The position numbers and the translations under genes are program-made. DNA of 64,000 bases, taken from the NCBI GenBank assembly GCA_020744225.1, contig JAGMWG010000019.1, positions 682,001 through 746,000 of the forward strand. Reading direction: 5' to 3'. Source of the DNA: Paraphoma chrysanthemicola (lineage: Eukaryota; Ascomycota; Dothideomycetes; Pleosporales; Phaeosphaeriaceae). The notes under the pieces were generated by a model. That model did no database searches. It was not told where the DNA came from and was given only the letters and a program-made list of their open reading frames with translations. The first letter of the stretch is position 1, and every line of letters starts with the position of its first letter. Positions 32,774 to 44,373 of this stretch are shown one piece after another.

Positions 32774-34731
32774 CTAGCACACAACCCACATTAGCCTTGA
32801 CCCTGGTCACACATTTTGCCAGACACGAGGTGCTGTGAAGAAGAGGAATTGTGAAGGAAAGAAAGGCAGGAAGGTGGAAGCAAAAGTCGCAGTGTCATGG
32901 AGTTGCAGAAGCGTGCGGGAATGCGGTTGGAGTGGTGCGCTAGTGCCATTGAGCTTCAGAACGTAAACCGTGCGGCGATGCTGCCTGCTGCCCCTGCCTA
33001 CCCCAAACCACATTGGAGCACGCACATGGCACACTTGGTATGCGAGCAGGCAGAGAAGGCAGCATTGCCGGAAATGGTGTTCATGAAGACCCAATGCACC
33101 GGCCAGCAATGGCATATCGAGTGCTGTGATTGAGTGGAGTGGTGCTGGGGCCGCGGCACAATGGGTGCGTGACCAGATGGAAGGGACCCGTACCCATATA
33201 TGTGCTGATCCAGAGTCATATCCAAGCCCAGTGACACCGTGTTCCTGTCCTCAGACCATGTAGCGGGCTATTGCTGGCGACGAGACGGAGGAGGCGGCTT
33301 CGAGGGGTGCGAGGCTGATGATGGCGGCGGCGGATGAGAAGACGGCGGGGTCTGGCAGAGACTTCGCAGTGTAGACGACGGATCTGGAGCAGAGACAATT
33401 AGGACGGCCGTGTAAGGCGGTGACACGCTTGTAGAACGCTGGGGCAGGGAGAGGCTTGGAATAGCCAGCGCTGTGAGACCCGTATGCAGGTACCGTAGCA
33501 GAGAGATTCTGCAGGCGCTGCGGTGACGTCGGCCTCAAACAGCTGCGGTGAGGAGCGACGACGAGGTTTTTTCTTCACGTACTAGACGAGGCAGTGGGGC
33601 CCGAATGGTTGATGCGCTGAAGATGCACAAAAACGATGGGAATTGGCCCGATCCCGCAGCGCCGGCAACGTAGGAATGTGCCCAGGTGGTATCCCCTGAA
33701 GTCTACCGTGCGAACGCCAGAAGCAGCCGATCAAGCACTGAGCCGCAACGGCCTAGCTCCATATTGGCGGGGGTATAGCGAGGGAGTCATTTGGGAGGTG
33801 AGCAGTAACGGCAGGGAGAGGAGGCTCTGGGATGGATCATGGTTTCCAACGGAGCACGCGAAACGTCCACCAACGAACGCCAGCCTTTAGATGAATAAGG
33901 CCTAGGCCGCGCCATACTCGACAACGACGTGCTAGAGCGGAGGCGGCACCAGGTTGATGCGTGGGGAAAATGGGCAACGGAAGGGTGGTCTGGCGTTCGT
34001 ATGGCTGTGAACAGATCCGCCCAGAGGGATATGCTAAAGGTAACCATAAAACTGTCTGTTCCGCCAGCCAGTCACGGCCGCGCTTCAATGTCGCCCTACT
34101 GCGCAGCTGTGCCCGAGGATCTATCAAGCTGCACTCCTTAATCCCACTGCGTAGACGGCGCCGGCAACAGCAAATGGGAGTCTACAAACCAAAAGTGCTC
34201 GCCTGCCAGCTCAGCAGTCGACAAATTGCCGGGCATTGGCCTTACAGAGGAAACGAGGTGAACCCATGTATGTTCCTAAAATGCGGAACCCCAGCCGCCA
34301 ATGAGAACAATGAGATACCCTTATCCCGGATTTAATTCTCAGCCACCGCCCCTCCGCCCCCTACTCAAACACCGCGGCCGCCGTTGCAATCGCCAGCAAC
34401 CAGCGAAATTGCCATTGTCATTGCGTATCATGCAAAGACGGGCAAGCGATCGAGGAAATGCTGTGCGCCGTTGCCAGCACGACGACTGTTGGTAGGACAC
34501 GATGTGCATCTTCCTCCCTGGCTGGGCATGACATGTGAGAAGGGACCTGGATCCATCCAAGGTTTACCGTAGTTCTATGGTACCCTAGCGTCTAGCTGGT
34601 GCTGATTGCTCATGCAAGGTACAGATCTTCAGCTTTGCACCCATGGCGAGATCAGCCACTACTTTTGGACTACTCAACGCCGTGCGCCACTGCCATTGCT
34701 AGCGAGATTGCTACTCCATGCAAAGAAGTCA
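32774..34731. other. 2 kb gap: PHD upstream region, possible first exon
   Basis: This stretch contains the promoter and missing first exon of the PHD-finger gene (minus strand). Candidate sequence includes MTLDQHIYG at 33219-33194 and an unrelated open frame at 33251-33538. It also holds the 3' flank of the dehydrogenase gene that ends at 34732. The part from 33540 to 34730 shows no recognisable gene. Confidence 0.4.
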
Positions 34732-36066
34732 TCATAGGACTGACTTGGGCGTCTCGGCAACTCTGTAAACGAGCTTCTCGCCGCTGACCTTCCCTTCTCG
34801 CATATAGACCATCCCACCCAAGACTCCCTTGAGCCCATCCGGCCCCACCTTTGCAGGATGCGGAATTAGCTTTCCTTCTGCCAGCAGCCTTGAGCTGACC
34901 TCGCAAAACATCTTTGCTTGTTCGAAATCCTCCTTGCTCGCTGGAAACTCCATTGCACCTCCTGCGAAAGTAAAACGCTCTCCAGTCATGGTATAACCCA
35001 ATGTGTGCTGCTCAATGTTAGTAGTCGACCGTCACGCGACATGATGCGATAAGCAGGCTCTCTTACCAAAGCTTCCACATCTTTACGCTTTTGCGGCGGC
35101 GTAAAAAGAAGGTAACAGATCTTGCCGCCTTTAGAAGAAATCGATTCAGCACAAATGTCGATCGACGCCCCTTCCGCAATGCAGTCTAGACTAAGGTCAA
35201 GCTCGTCGTTTGTATATTCGCGAATCTTCTTCGCACACTCGGGGTCTTTGTAGTCGAATGCCTCTATCGCTCCGCGGGACTTGACAAGCTGCGCAGCATC
35301 AGCCTCAACACTTCTCAACGACATTGATCAACTTACCTCGAAATTCCGTGGACTGCAGACGGCAATGACCTTGCATCCAGATCTTCACCATCGCAAGTCA
35401 GCCAAAAATAACCCCCAACAAAAAACCACGGGGATTCCAGATCGACTTACAGCTTCGCATACTGAATCGCCATACTCCCCATCCCCGAGCTCCCACCATA
35501 TACTAAAAACCACTTCCCATTCAGACTCCCCTCGCCAGGCAACGGCAATCTCAACTTCTGATACAAAGCCTGCCCACACGTCACAACCGCAACCCCCAGC
35601 GTCGCCGCGTCCTCGTCACTCATCCCTTCTGGAATTCGCACCTGTCCCGCATCCCCTTTGACCATAGCATATTCCGCAAACGCGCCATCTTCCGGCTCTT
35701 CATGGTTACATCCATGCGTGAAACCCGCGATGCGATCGCCCACTTGCCACGGCTTCGTGACTTTCGATCCAACAGCGACGACGGTCCCCGCGTAATCGGC
35801 GCCGACGGTGCAATTTTCGCTGTGAGTAGCCATGATAGGGATGGTGGTGTGTTTCCTAGACATTCGCCGTCATTAGCGCTTCGTTCGTAATGAGTCGATA
35901 AGTAAGGTGGGTGGTTTGGAACTAACCAATCCGTAGGATTCAACGCCACGGCATTGACTTTGACCAAGATGTAATCGTCGCGTAGGCGTGGGAGCGGGAC
36001 TTGTTTGATCGCTGGAGATCCAGGGGCTCCGACTTTGATCGCATGCATTGTGCTTGGGAGTGACAT
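34732..36066 (-). CDS. zinc-independent MDR oxidoreductase (enoyl reductase/quinone reductase-like)
   Basis: Medium-chain dehydrogenase/reductase, NAD(P)H-dependent. Five exons on the minus strand (36066-35927, 35855-35451, 35382-35337, 35288-35067, 35007-34732) keep frame and give 362 residues. The start MSLPSTMHAIKV leads into LPRLRDDYILVKVNAVALNPTDW, the GroES-like fold. GADYAGTVVAVGSKVTKPWQVGDRIAGF follows. The cofactor-binding Rossmann loop is VYGGSSGMGSMAIQYAKL, then SGCKVIAVCSPRNFE. Cysteine/histidine ligands of structural and catalytic zinc are absent, as in quinone reductases and trans-acting enoyl reductases such as LovC or ToxD. The C-terminus has HPAKVGPDGLKGVLGGMVYMREGKVSGEKLVYRV. 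No polyketide synthase lies in this window, so a secondary-metabolite role is not indicated; general carbonyl or enone reduction is the safer guess. Confidence 0.87.
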
Positions 36067-37040
36067 TTTTCTTTTCTGTAGATAAATCCTCCTTCTCCTT
36101 CCTTCTGCTTCGCGGTTCAAAAGACGAACAGTAGACACGGAAGTCGGGTAGAGGATTTATACAAAATACGCTTCAGACAGAAAATTCGGGGTATATGGAG
36201 ATCAATAAGAACCTAGCAAAAATCAAAGCAAGCAATTACTTCAATAACTCTGACTCGACTCGCTCCAAAACCAACCCTTCCTTCCACTATACATACCCAC
36301 CAAAACCCGATTAATCATCCCCATCTATTTCTGCACCCCGTTCGCCCCGCGTATCTCACCCTTTTGCACCCCGTACGCCCCGCGAGAAAAACCCCAAACG
36401 GATGTGATCCGTGCCCACTTTCCGCAACAATGTCCGCTCGAGGCCAGGCAAGGCGGTCCGGGGAGTTTGGTGGTGGATAGCGGATGAGGTGAGATTACGT
36501 CATATGGGCGATTTCCCCGCTGGACGCTAGAGCGGTGGGTATGGGGGACCTCGGGAATTGTACTTATAAAGTAAGGAAGGAAGGGGAAGGGGTGTGGAGG
36601 GGTGTTGGAGTGGAGGTTAGCCTCGGGAAAAGCTTAGTTTGTATATAATACACACACATCCACGGAAGGAAAAGGATGTGTTGAACCAGGCGTTTCCTTG
36701 GTCTGCATACCCAATATAAAAAATTCACAATGTAGAGCAAAAAAGGCCAGGTATTTGTTTCATCATGAACATCATGTTTGCAACATTATACCTCGTAACT
36801 ACGGTACATGTGTCCTCATTTTCCAAACACGTGTTGTCCCGATTGTGGGATAGATGCCGCAGCAGCATCTTTGCAGCCAAGGTACAGTGTGCGAACGCCT
36901 CGTGTATATGCATTCGCGGTTCGGGAAATGTGGGTTGAAATATATTCCCAGCACCAATAGAAGGAAACGAACTGAAACAAACACCTCGCTTCGCCATGAA
37001 TATGTACAAGAATGGGAACATCAACGTTCAAGAATGTCAA
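36067..37040. promoter_or_regulatory. MDR gene upstream region with a 20 bp direct repeat
   Basis: This 974 bp lies between genes on the minus strand and contains the dehydrogenase promoter and the 3' flank of the membrane-protein gene. Two near-identical 20 bp copies of TGCACCCCGT(T/A)CGCCCCGCG lie at 36332-36351 and 36365-36384, one mismatch apart, about 270-320 bp upstream of the ATG. They may be duplicated factor sites; this is inference. Confidence 0.45.
36332..36384. repeat. direct repeat, 2 x 20 bp
   Basis: Copies at 36332-36351 and 36365-36384 share 19 of 20 bases with a 13 bp spacer; the repeat unit offset is 33 bp. GC-rich units in an otherwise AT-rich stretch suggest a regulatory duplication upstream of the dehydrogenase gene. 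Confidence 0.75.
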
Positions 37041-38123
37041 CTACAGCGAACTCCGGTTCACCACAGGATCCTGCTGGTACGACAGATCAGACACGGCTGA
37101 CATGTTATCGTTGCCGCGAGCAGTCGTTGGGCCGGAAAGGTCAGACACCACGTCGTCGTCCACGGGATCCTCAAACGGCGAGCGCTCAATGAGATGTGTT
37201 CGCGAAGTCGCAGGCAGAGTGACAGATGCGCGGAAACTGCTGTGTCGCGAAGAATTTGTCAAGCTGGGTGGTGCCGCGCTGCGCGGCCGGTATGGTGGCG
37301 GAGGCTCGACTAGGCTTTCGTTGTCGTTGAATGGGTTGACCGAAACAGGTCGGGCATTGCTTGCAGACGTTACTGAGACGACGTCCGACGTGTCGATGCC
37401 AGTAAAGTATGCGCCGTTTGATCCTGACGGGATGGGGCCAAGGATGATTGGGTGGGGGACAGCCAGGGTTGGTGGAGGCAGAGGGTGGGAATCTATGGGA
37501 GAGTATTGCGGTGATGCTGAGGTGGGTGGTGCCATGTACGGCTGAGCAGAAGGCTGGGATCGAGGCTGCATCTTCATTTCCTCGACCTTTTGCTGGGTAG
37601 CTGCGATTTGCGCTCGCCGCTTACGTTTCCGCATGCAGAAAAAGACGAAACCTCCGATGAGCGCAAGAACGACAATTGGCGTAATGGCAGCCGCAGCATA
37701 CAGTCCTCCGTTGCTCAATCTGCCTTTGCCCGGCCAGTCTGGATGGTGCCCGTAGTTGGACGACGTCGCTGCCGCGCTTCCCAACCGAGTTGGTGACGTC
37801 GATGTTTTCGATTCATATTGACTCTCGTACGCAGCAGAGTCTTTCGATTTAGTGATCAATGTCGATGTCTCCCATGGCCTTGGTATATTGGTCACCCATG
37901 GACCTGGTGGATATCCCGTGTAGGGAGGCTTGCCGTAGTACTTTGACCTGGAGGGTTCTGAGATGGACTGCTCTGGTGTCACGGCCGCTGGAGTAGGTGA
38001 GGACATTACAACTGGCTTGCCGGGATAGGGAGGCACCGTTGGCTCAGTGTCGTCGTCCAAAGTGAAAGTACTACTGTAGGATTGCTCGAGATCCTCATCT
38101 TCGTCTTTGCGAGGGGGTGACAT
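37041..38123 (-). CDS. single-pass membrane protein, unknown function
   Basis: Single-exon gene for 360 residues, not recognised. Residues 1-145 are Ser/Thr/Pro/Tyr-rich with YPPGPW-like repeats. One hydrophobic segment follows at about 146-168 (LYAAAAITPIVVLALIGGFVFFCM), immediately followed by the basic stop-transfer RKRKRRAQ. The remaining 185 residues are Pro/Ser-rich with PPPPYRPR and acidic patches and are presumably cytoplasmic. This layout resembles fungal wall-stress sensors and other single-span surface proteins, but the usual N-terminal signal peptide is missing. The annotated start (MSPPRKDEDED) may therefore be downstream of a missed first exon, or the protein may insert without a cleaved signal. 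PPPY is a possible WW-domain (Rsp5) ligand. Confidence 0.75.
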   Translation of the reverse strand: MSPPRKDEDEDLEQSYSSTFTLDDDTEPTVPPYPGKPVVMSSPTPAAVTPEQSISEPSRSKYYGKPPYTGYPPGPWVTNIPRPWETSTLITKSKDSAAYESQYESKTSTSPTRLGSAAATSSNYGHHPDWPGKGRLSNGGLYAAAAITPIVVLALIGGFVFFCMRKRKRRAQIAATQQKVEEMKMQPRSQPSAQPYMAPPTSASPQYSPIDSHPLPPPTLAVPHPIILGPIPSGSNGAYFTGIDTSDVVSVTSASNARPVSVNPFNDNESLVEPPPPYRPRSAAPPSLTNSSRHSSFRASVTLPATSRTHLIERSPFEDPVDDDVVSDLSGPTTARGNDNMSAVSDLSYQQDPVVNRSSL

Positions 38124-39543
38124 TTGGACTCAGCCCGCGACGGGCGAAGCTGTGCTTACGAAAGATCTCTGCGTCGCAAATACGAGAAGTTGCGGTGCAA
38201 TGTCAGACCACGGCACGGGAAAGAGGGTTGCGCAGATGTGTGATAGGTTTCTTTGTCGTCGAGTGAGCCGGCAAGCTGCCTGGTTTTCAGGATCTGACCA
38301 AACGGAGGCTGGAGCGGGACGGTGATCATCGACTTTGTCGAGTGGCAGGAGTTGCGGGGCCGGCTGACGGACTTGGAGTAGTTGGCCTTGGTACAGAATA
38401 ACACCTTAGCCAACGGTCAATAATGACGCGAGAAATGCCGTTGCGCCAGGCCGTTCATCGAGAAGGACCGAAGGATACCAATGCTCTCAGGCAGGGGGCG
38501 GGGAAACGAGCAGAATTGAGGTGCGGACGGCGGCTCTTTGAAATGTTGTAGCTGAGCGTGGCGCAGGAAGGTTCCTGCGGCATGGGATCTTGCACGACAT
38601 GCAGTCAAGCCAACAGAGTCCAAGTCCGTAAGGGCTGGCTTGGGGCGGAGATGGTGGTTGGCTACAGGCTGGGATGTGAGATGCTCCGCCTCCATGAACG
38701 ACCCCACCCTTCGAAATGGGGGTATTTTTGGTTAACGCTAGCTGTAGATCCAAGGCCTGGGTAAGAAACAAACACCATATCAGTGGCCTCTTACGGCATG
38801 AAAGACATGGTCCTTTGTCGGTCAATTTTTGCCATTATTTCGACTTTCTCCGCCACCTCAGCCTGGGCAGCCTCGTAGATGTGGCCACAGAGTCCCTGCA
38901 CGAGGTGCAGGTCTAGCCGGAAGTCAAGACATGTTACCGCAAGACGTGCGGATCTTGCCAGTTTGCGCCGGACGATTGGACGGCAAAGATGCGCCGAAGG
39001 AAAAGGCCTCAGGCGTGACAGGCTACAAAAGGCCCACGTCTGCACGAAGCCGCTCGTTCGGGTGCCATGATATCACAAAACTCACACTTGAAACACGCAG
39101 GCCGGTCTTCGCATGCACAGCTGATAAGCTTCGGACTTAATTGGAGGAGTCTGTCAGCATCGCGCATATCGATGCTCCAACGCTTTCCGCTTTGCCGTTG
39201 CCATTAAGCGAGCACGAGCCGGGCTTGTTCAAATGTTAGCCTGAGTCGTGACTCGTGAATGGTGGTAAATGTAATCCCTCCTCAAATGCGAGGCAGATGC
39301 GGAACAAAGCAACCATTTTGACCGGGCCAGACTTGCTGTCAATCGTCGGTAGCATGCGGTCATGCGGGTATGTATGAAGACTCCGACATGAGTGTCGTGC
39401 GCATGTTGGACTGAAGGTCGTCGAGATGGATGGATGCGGCGATTGCAACTGCTGATTCAGATGCTTGGCTGAGCTCATCGGGCCGCGCGGGCTTCCACCC
39501 ATTCACGCGGCCATGAGGTAAAGCTACTGTCCACCACGCCAAC
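38124..39543. other. 1.4 kb intergenic region between divergent genes
   Basis: The region separates the membrane-protein gene (minus) and the proline-rich gene (plus), so both promoters lie here, possibly with a missed first exon of the former. Short open frames show no recognised domain. Confidence 0.4.
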
Positions 39544-40768
39544 ATGGCCGAGAGGTTCAAAAACATTGCAAAAGGTGGCTGGCACCCGGAGAAGGATCGT
39601 GCAAGCCGCTCCGGAGACTCGAGCGGAGGGCGGCTTGGGCAGGTGGTATGTTGCCGTCTACTGCCGCCGTGCACCAAGGTCTAATTCCTCGCAGAAGGGC
39701 ATGCTTGGTCGAGGAGGTGGAAAGGACTCACATGTGGACGAAGCGCGCAACCACCAGTCGGCACCGCTGTCGTCGCTGAAGGACCCCGCGTCGTTCGCCC
39801 CACCACCAAAGCGACTCGACTACAACGCGAGCCCAACGGCATCTCGACCTGCCACCACGCCGGCGCCGGAGGGCTCTGCAAAGCAGCGCTTGCAAGAACG
39901 GCAAGAGGCGCAGCGGCTAGCAGAGGAGGAAGCAAACAGGCCGCCTCCAGGACCATACCGGCCTGACACGACCGGCCTCAGCACAGCACACCTTCCAAAA
40001 CCACCAGCCTTCAGGCCGGGCGCGGCCTCACCTCCAGTACCAAACGCCGCAAAGCCGAAGCCGAGCCTCCCGCCACGATTGCCGCCGCGACAAAACTCGA
40101 ATCCGAACATATACGCGCCTCCCCCGCCGCCCACATACAATGAAGCCACCCAGGCAAATCCATCACAGGGTGTGCTGAATCAGGGCGCACTGGACCGGCT
40201 GGGACAAGCAGGCGTCTCCGTACCTGGGTTTGGGATGGGTCGCACCGGCTCGCCTCCAGTACCGGCACGCCAGAGCTCGTCCACGAGTGCGCCTGCGCCG
40301 CCGCCCCCGAGGACTGGTCACGCATCACAGCTGGGCGAGCTGCAGAACAGGTTCGCAGGCATGTCGACAAGATCAACGGCTGCAGAGCCTCCAGCTACAG
40401 GGACAACCTGGGCCGAGAAGCAGGCGGCCCTTCGGACGGCCAGCGGTCTCCGAGACGACCCTTCAAAAGTTTCGGGCGCGGATATGAAAAATGCGGCAAC
40501 GACAGCGAACAATTTTCAGCAAAGACACGGGGCTCAGGTTGCGTCGGGCTGGAAGGCCGCAAATGGGCTCAACCAAAAGTACGGCATCGCAGGCAGGGTG
40601 AACAACTTCGCTTCGGGTAGTGCGGCATCACCACCACAGTCGCCCGTGCCTGGAGGTACGGGAGGAATCGGGAAAAAGCCAGCTCCGCCTCCACCGCCGA
40701 AGAAGAAAGGGCTGGCGGCAACAGGGGAACCGCCGCCGGTTCCATTGAGCAGCAAACCGAAGTTTTAG
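39544..40768 (+). CDS. proline-rich protein with conserved ends, unknown function
   Basis: Exons 39544-39642 and 39695-40768 (52 bp intron) encode 390 residues. The short first exon gives MAERFKNIAKGGWHPEKDR, a well-formed conserved-looking N-terminus. The middle is Pro/Ala/Ser-rich with many PxxP and polyproline runs (PPPPPTYNEA, PAPPPPRTGH, PAPPPPPKKK), typical of ligands for SH3 domains or profilin. Near residues 305-350 a compact segment rich in aromatic and basic residues occurs (NNFQQRHGAQVASGWKAANG and the following LNQKYGIAGRVNNFA). A part in cortical actin or endocytic assembly is plausible from this composition, but I do not recognise a named family. No signal peptide or membrane segment is present. 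Confidence 0.78.
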
Positions 40769-42161
40769 TCCTTCCTCCGACATACGGTATCCATCACAAG
40801 CTACTTCGTAGGGTACATTTCTCTGTCAATATTATTAGACTTCCGAGCTCCATTGCTATAGTCCTTCCACGATTCGCTGCGTGTTAATGACTTCAAGCGC
40901 CGAACCATTCCTCGTGAAGACATGCTTGGGCCGTGATTGCCATTGCTTGCCAACGGAGAACCTAACTCTCAAGTAGCGGAAACAGTTGCGGAGAAGGTTT
41001 GCATCTCAATAGTAGCACGAGCATTTGATTATGGCTTGAAGTAGGCTGTAGCACAACAGGCAAGACCAATAGACTTTGTACATGCACTGAAATCAACAGT
41101 GCGTGCTGTCTAGCTGTTGTTGATGCTATCGCAGAGATCTCCATCACCTCGCTAATCCGCAACTTTTTTTCCTACTACGGGAGAGCCCTGTGTGGTGTAT
41201 GGGTCAATTGCTCGCATGTCCAGGTGGTTCGCTCGCCCTCTTCGTTGAGATGCTCGATCACTATGACGACTGAATATTCTTATCGTGGGCAGGTGTTGAG
41301 ATGTACACGTTGCAGGGGGTAAAGTTCCCCATTGAAGAGTAGGAGCTAGGACCACGCAAACACGTCGAGGGTCCGCATATCCCTGCCTCCACGTTATGGC
41401 ACCTTCTGTATACTCCAGGGACGAGACAGCGCTGCTCCCGGCCAGGACGCAAATCGTTAGACTTGCGAGGCCGTTTGCACTCACGACTCTTCTTCCTCTT
41501 GTTCCTAGGTTCACAGGGGCGCTCCCATAGGCCAAGGCCAGGTACTGTTGGCTTCCGCCGACGATCCAGGCTCAGATCAACAGGGCTGCCAGTGGCTTGC
41601 CTCGGTATACGGGCGGGCTGCCATTGGCCGCTGGGAGGGAGGATCGCACTAGACGCGGCACAACTTGAGCATCCAAGACAAGCATCGTCATTTTTTTTCT
41701 CTTGCTAGAAAGAGCGCCAACGCCGCCGTACCAGCTCCCCAAAACGTGGCAAGACCGAGGGCTGCGTGTGTATATCTTTGGTTGACGTCGCTGCTTCGAG
41801 CCGGACCAAGCAAGAGCGTCCAGTGTCCTCGCGTGCTCTTCCCAACAACAAGGAAACCGGGACGACGTGCGCCAGCGCTCCAATCGGCTCCATCACCAGC
41901 CAAGTCGCGTGCGCTGATAGGTTGTGTGCGCTGCTCAGCCGGTGACCTCACTAGCGGGAAAAGTTGTGGTTTGCCATTTCACTGCTACGACGCACACGCG
42001 CCGTCATCGTCACAACAACCCAGTCGCTTGACCACGCACCAAGCGCATCGCGTCTGCTCCGCCCTGCACCCTTCAATTGACCCAGCCAGCGACCCTTTCG
42101 AGCTCCGGCGCGCGACCTCACCCACTGCCAGACCGCTGCACCGCAGCAAACACCTCCCATC
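40769..42161. promoter_or_regulatory. 1.4 kb intergenic, elongase upstream region
   Basis: This gap lies between two plus-strand genes. The final 200 bp before the elongase ATG is C-rich, as in many fungal leaders. An AT-rich patch lies around 40980-41140. No RNA gene or repeat was recognised. Confidence 0.45.
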
Positions 42162-44373
42162 ATGTCTGGAGCTGGCCCCAGCCTGCATACCCCAGATTTC
42201 CCGTCCTGGTCCGTCTTCAAGTTTCCCCCAGACTCCGCGCCGCCGCCCATTACGAACCCCTACCACGGCGAGCCGACTTTTGCGAACCCATGGCACATTC
42301 CTCAGAACGTGTTTGAGGGCGCGCTGGCATACAAGGTCCCGCTGTGGATTGCCTCCGTCTATGCCGTCACCGTCACATACTTCAACTGGTACAATCGGCA
42401 GCATGGGAACAAGCCATGGAGGATCGCAAAGACACGTCCCTTCTTTGCCTTTGTCATCTTCCACAATGTGTTTCTGGCGGTGTACTCGGCCGTCACCTGC
42501 GTCGCCATGGTTCGCGCATTGAAGCACTCCTTCCCGCACTACAGCGAGCCCAATGCGGTCGTTGGCACCATTGACGCGCTGTGCAAGATCAACGGTCCTC
42601 GAGGACTCGGCGACGCCGTTACCTACAACACGACCACGAACCTGTGGAGCAGCAAGAACCCCAACGTCTTGGTAGACTCGGCAACTGGCCTGCCAGACAC
42701 GACCGATGTGGGCAGGATCTGGAACGAGGGTCTCGCTTTCTGGGGCTGGTGGTTCTACCTCTCCAAGTTCTACGAGGTTCTTGACACGGCTATCATCCTC
42801 GCCAAGGGCAAGCGCAGCACCACCCTGCAAAAGTACCATCACGCCGGTGCTATGCTGTCCATGTGGGCCGGCATGCGTTTCATGTCTCCGCCCATTTGGA
42901 TGTTTGTCTTGGTCAACTCCGGAATTCACGCTATGATGGTAAGCCGCCGAGAATTTACGTAGACGACCGACGACTAACTAGATACAGTACACTTACTACA
43001 CAGTCTCTGCACTCGGCTACCGCGTGCCGAACGTCGTCAAGCGCACCCTTACCACGCTCCAGATCACCCAATTCCTCGTTGGCTCAGCGTACGCCGCGAT
43101 CCATCTTTTCGTTTCCTACACCGTCCCAGTGTCGGTCGCCTACAATGTCGCAGAGAAGGTTGCGCCCAAGGTTGTTTCGTCGAGTATCTCGTCCGCGGTT
43201 TCTTCAGCCACGAGCGTCGCTGCTACTGCTCTTCCCACAGCAACTGGCGCAGCGGTAGCTTTCCTTAGGAAGCTGATCTACCGTGCGGCGGGCGACGAGG
43301 GTCTTGCAGAGAACATTGCTGTGCCCGGTCAACCTCTCCCGTACTACCAGCAACAACAACACCTGCCAGTCGCGGAGCGCCCTGAGCACCCCATTATTGA
43401 GAAGATCTTCCACCCTCACGAGACCGTGAACAGGATCTTCTACCGCACCGAATACCAGTCTGTTCCCTGCATCGACACCTCCGGCCAAGCATTCGCCATC
43501 TACCTCAATTTGATCTATCTTGCGCCTCTGACCATCCTCTTCATGCGCTTCTTCTTCAAGTCCTACCTGCGCCGTACTTCGCCCAACACGAAGCACCAGA
43601 CACGACATACCGCTATTCAGAAAGCTGCGCACGACGCTACCCATGGCGTAGAACGCGAGATCGAGTCTCTCGGCAAGACGGCAGAAGACGCCGTGTCCAC
43701 TGGCGTAAAGAAGGCCAAGGACACTGTACGTGGCCGCAAGATCAATGTCAATGGTAATGGTTTCGCCAAAGACGAGCGACACGGCAGCCTAAGCCCAGCG
43801 AACAAGAAGTTTGTGGATGATGTCAAGCGCAAGGTCAATCAGAAGCTGCAAGAGATTGAAGAGGGTGGAGAAGCGACCGCGAAGAAGGGTCAGCAGCTTG
43901 CAAAGGATCTGGCTGGCAAGGCAGGCCAGACCAAGGACAAGCTCCAGCAAGAGGCGAAGCGCGCCCAGGAGCAGGCCAAAAGCACCAAGGACAACGCGAA
44001 ACAGCAAGCAAAGGACACCAAAGACGAAGTCGAAGATGACTCCAAGACCTACAGCGAAGCCGTCAAGGAAGAAGCCAACGGCACCAAGGACAACATCAAG
44101 AAGGAAGCAGACTCGGCATCACAAAAGTCCGACAAGCCCAACGGCACCGCCGATGAGTCCGCAGGCTGGGAAACCGCCGGCAACAAGAAGGAAAAGAAGT
44201 CCAAACTCCCGCAAAAGAAAAAGGAGCGCAAGGAGACGGAAGAATCGGGCGTCCTGGTCAAGAAGGAAGACGCCGAGCCCACGGACGAAGAGGTGCAGAA
44301 GCCAGAGAAGGAGGCCGAGCCCAAGGATATTAATAATACGCTGGACAAGGGCGAAGGGAAGGGCTTGTTTTGA
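42162..44373 (+). CDS. ELO-family fatty-acid elongase with long charged tail
   Basis: Fatty-acid elongase (3-ketoacyl-CoA synthase) of the ER membrane. Exons 42162-42938 and 42988-44373 (49 bp intron) give 720 residues, about twice the usual ELO length. ELO features are NVFEGALAYKVPLWIASVYAV (first membrane span), the Lys/Asp-containing WGWWFYLSKFYEVLDTAIIL and the histidine box. The box reads QKYHH (Gln223-His227) in LQKYHHAGAML, with Gln for the first His of the canonical HxxHH; similar Gln variants occur in some other elongases. MMYTYYTVSALGYRVP follows. The loop before the last span (about residues 300-400) is expanded. Beyond residue 460 lies a 260-residue Lys/Glu/Ala-rich tail with short repeated units (AKDLAGKAGQTKDKL, AKQQAKDTKDEVE). 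Substrate chain length cannot be inferred. No frame problem was seen, so the tail appears genuinely part of the protein. Confidence 0.88.

Noticed and set aside
33251..33538. 95-codon minus-strand open frame as first exon of the PHD-finger gene
   Set aside because: No donor in the right phase near its end joins naturally to the acceptor at 32773, and it ends in a stop before any plausible site.
41985..42929. 314-codon open frame on the minus strand
   Set aside because: It is antisense to the elongase first exon and has no recognisable domain.
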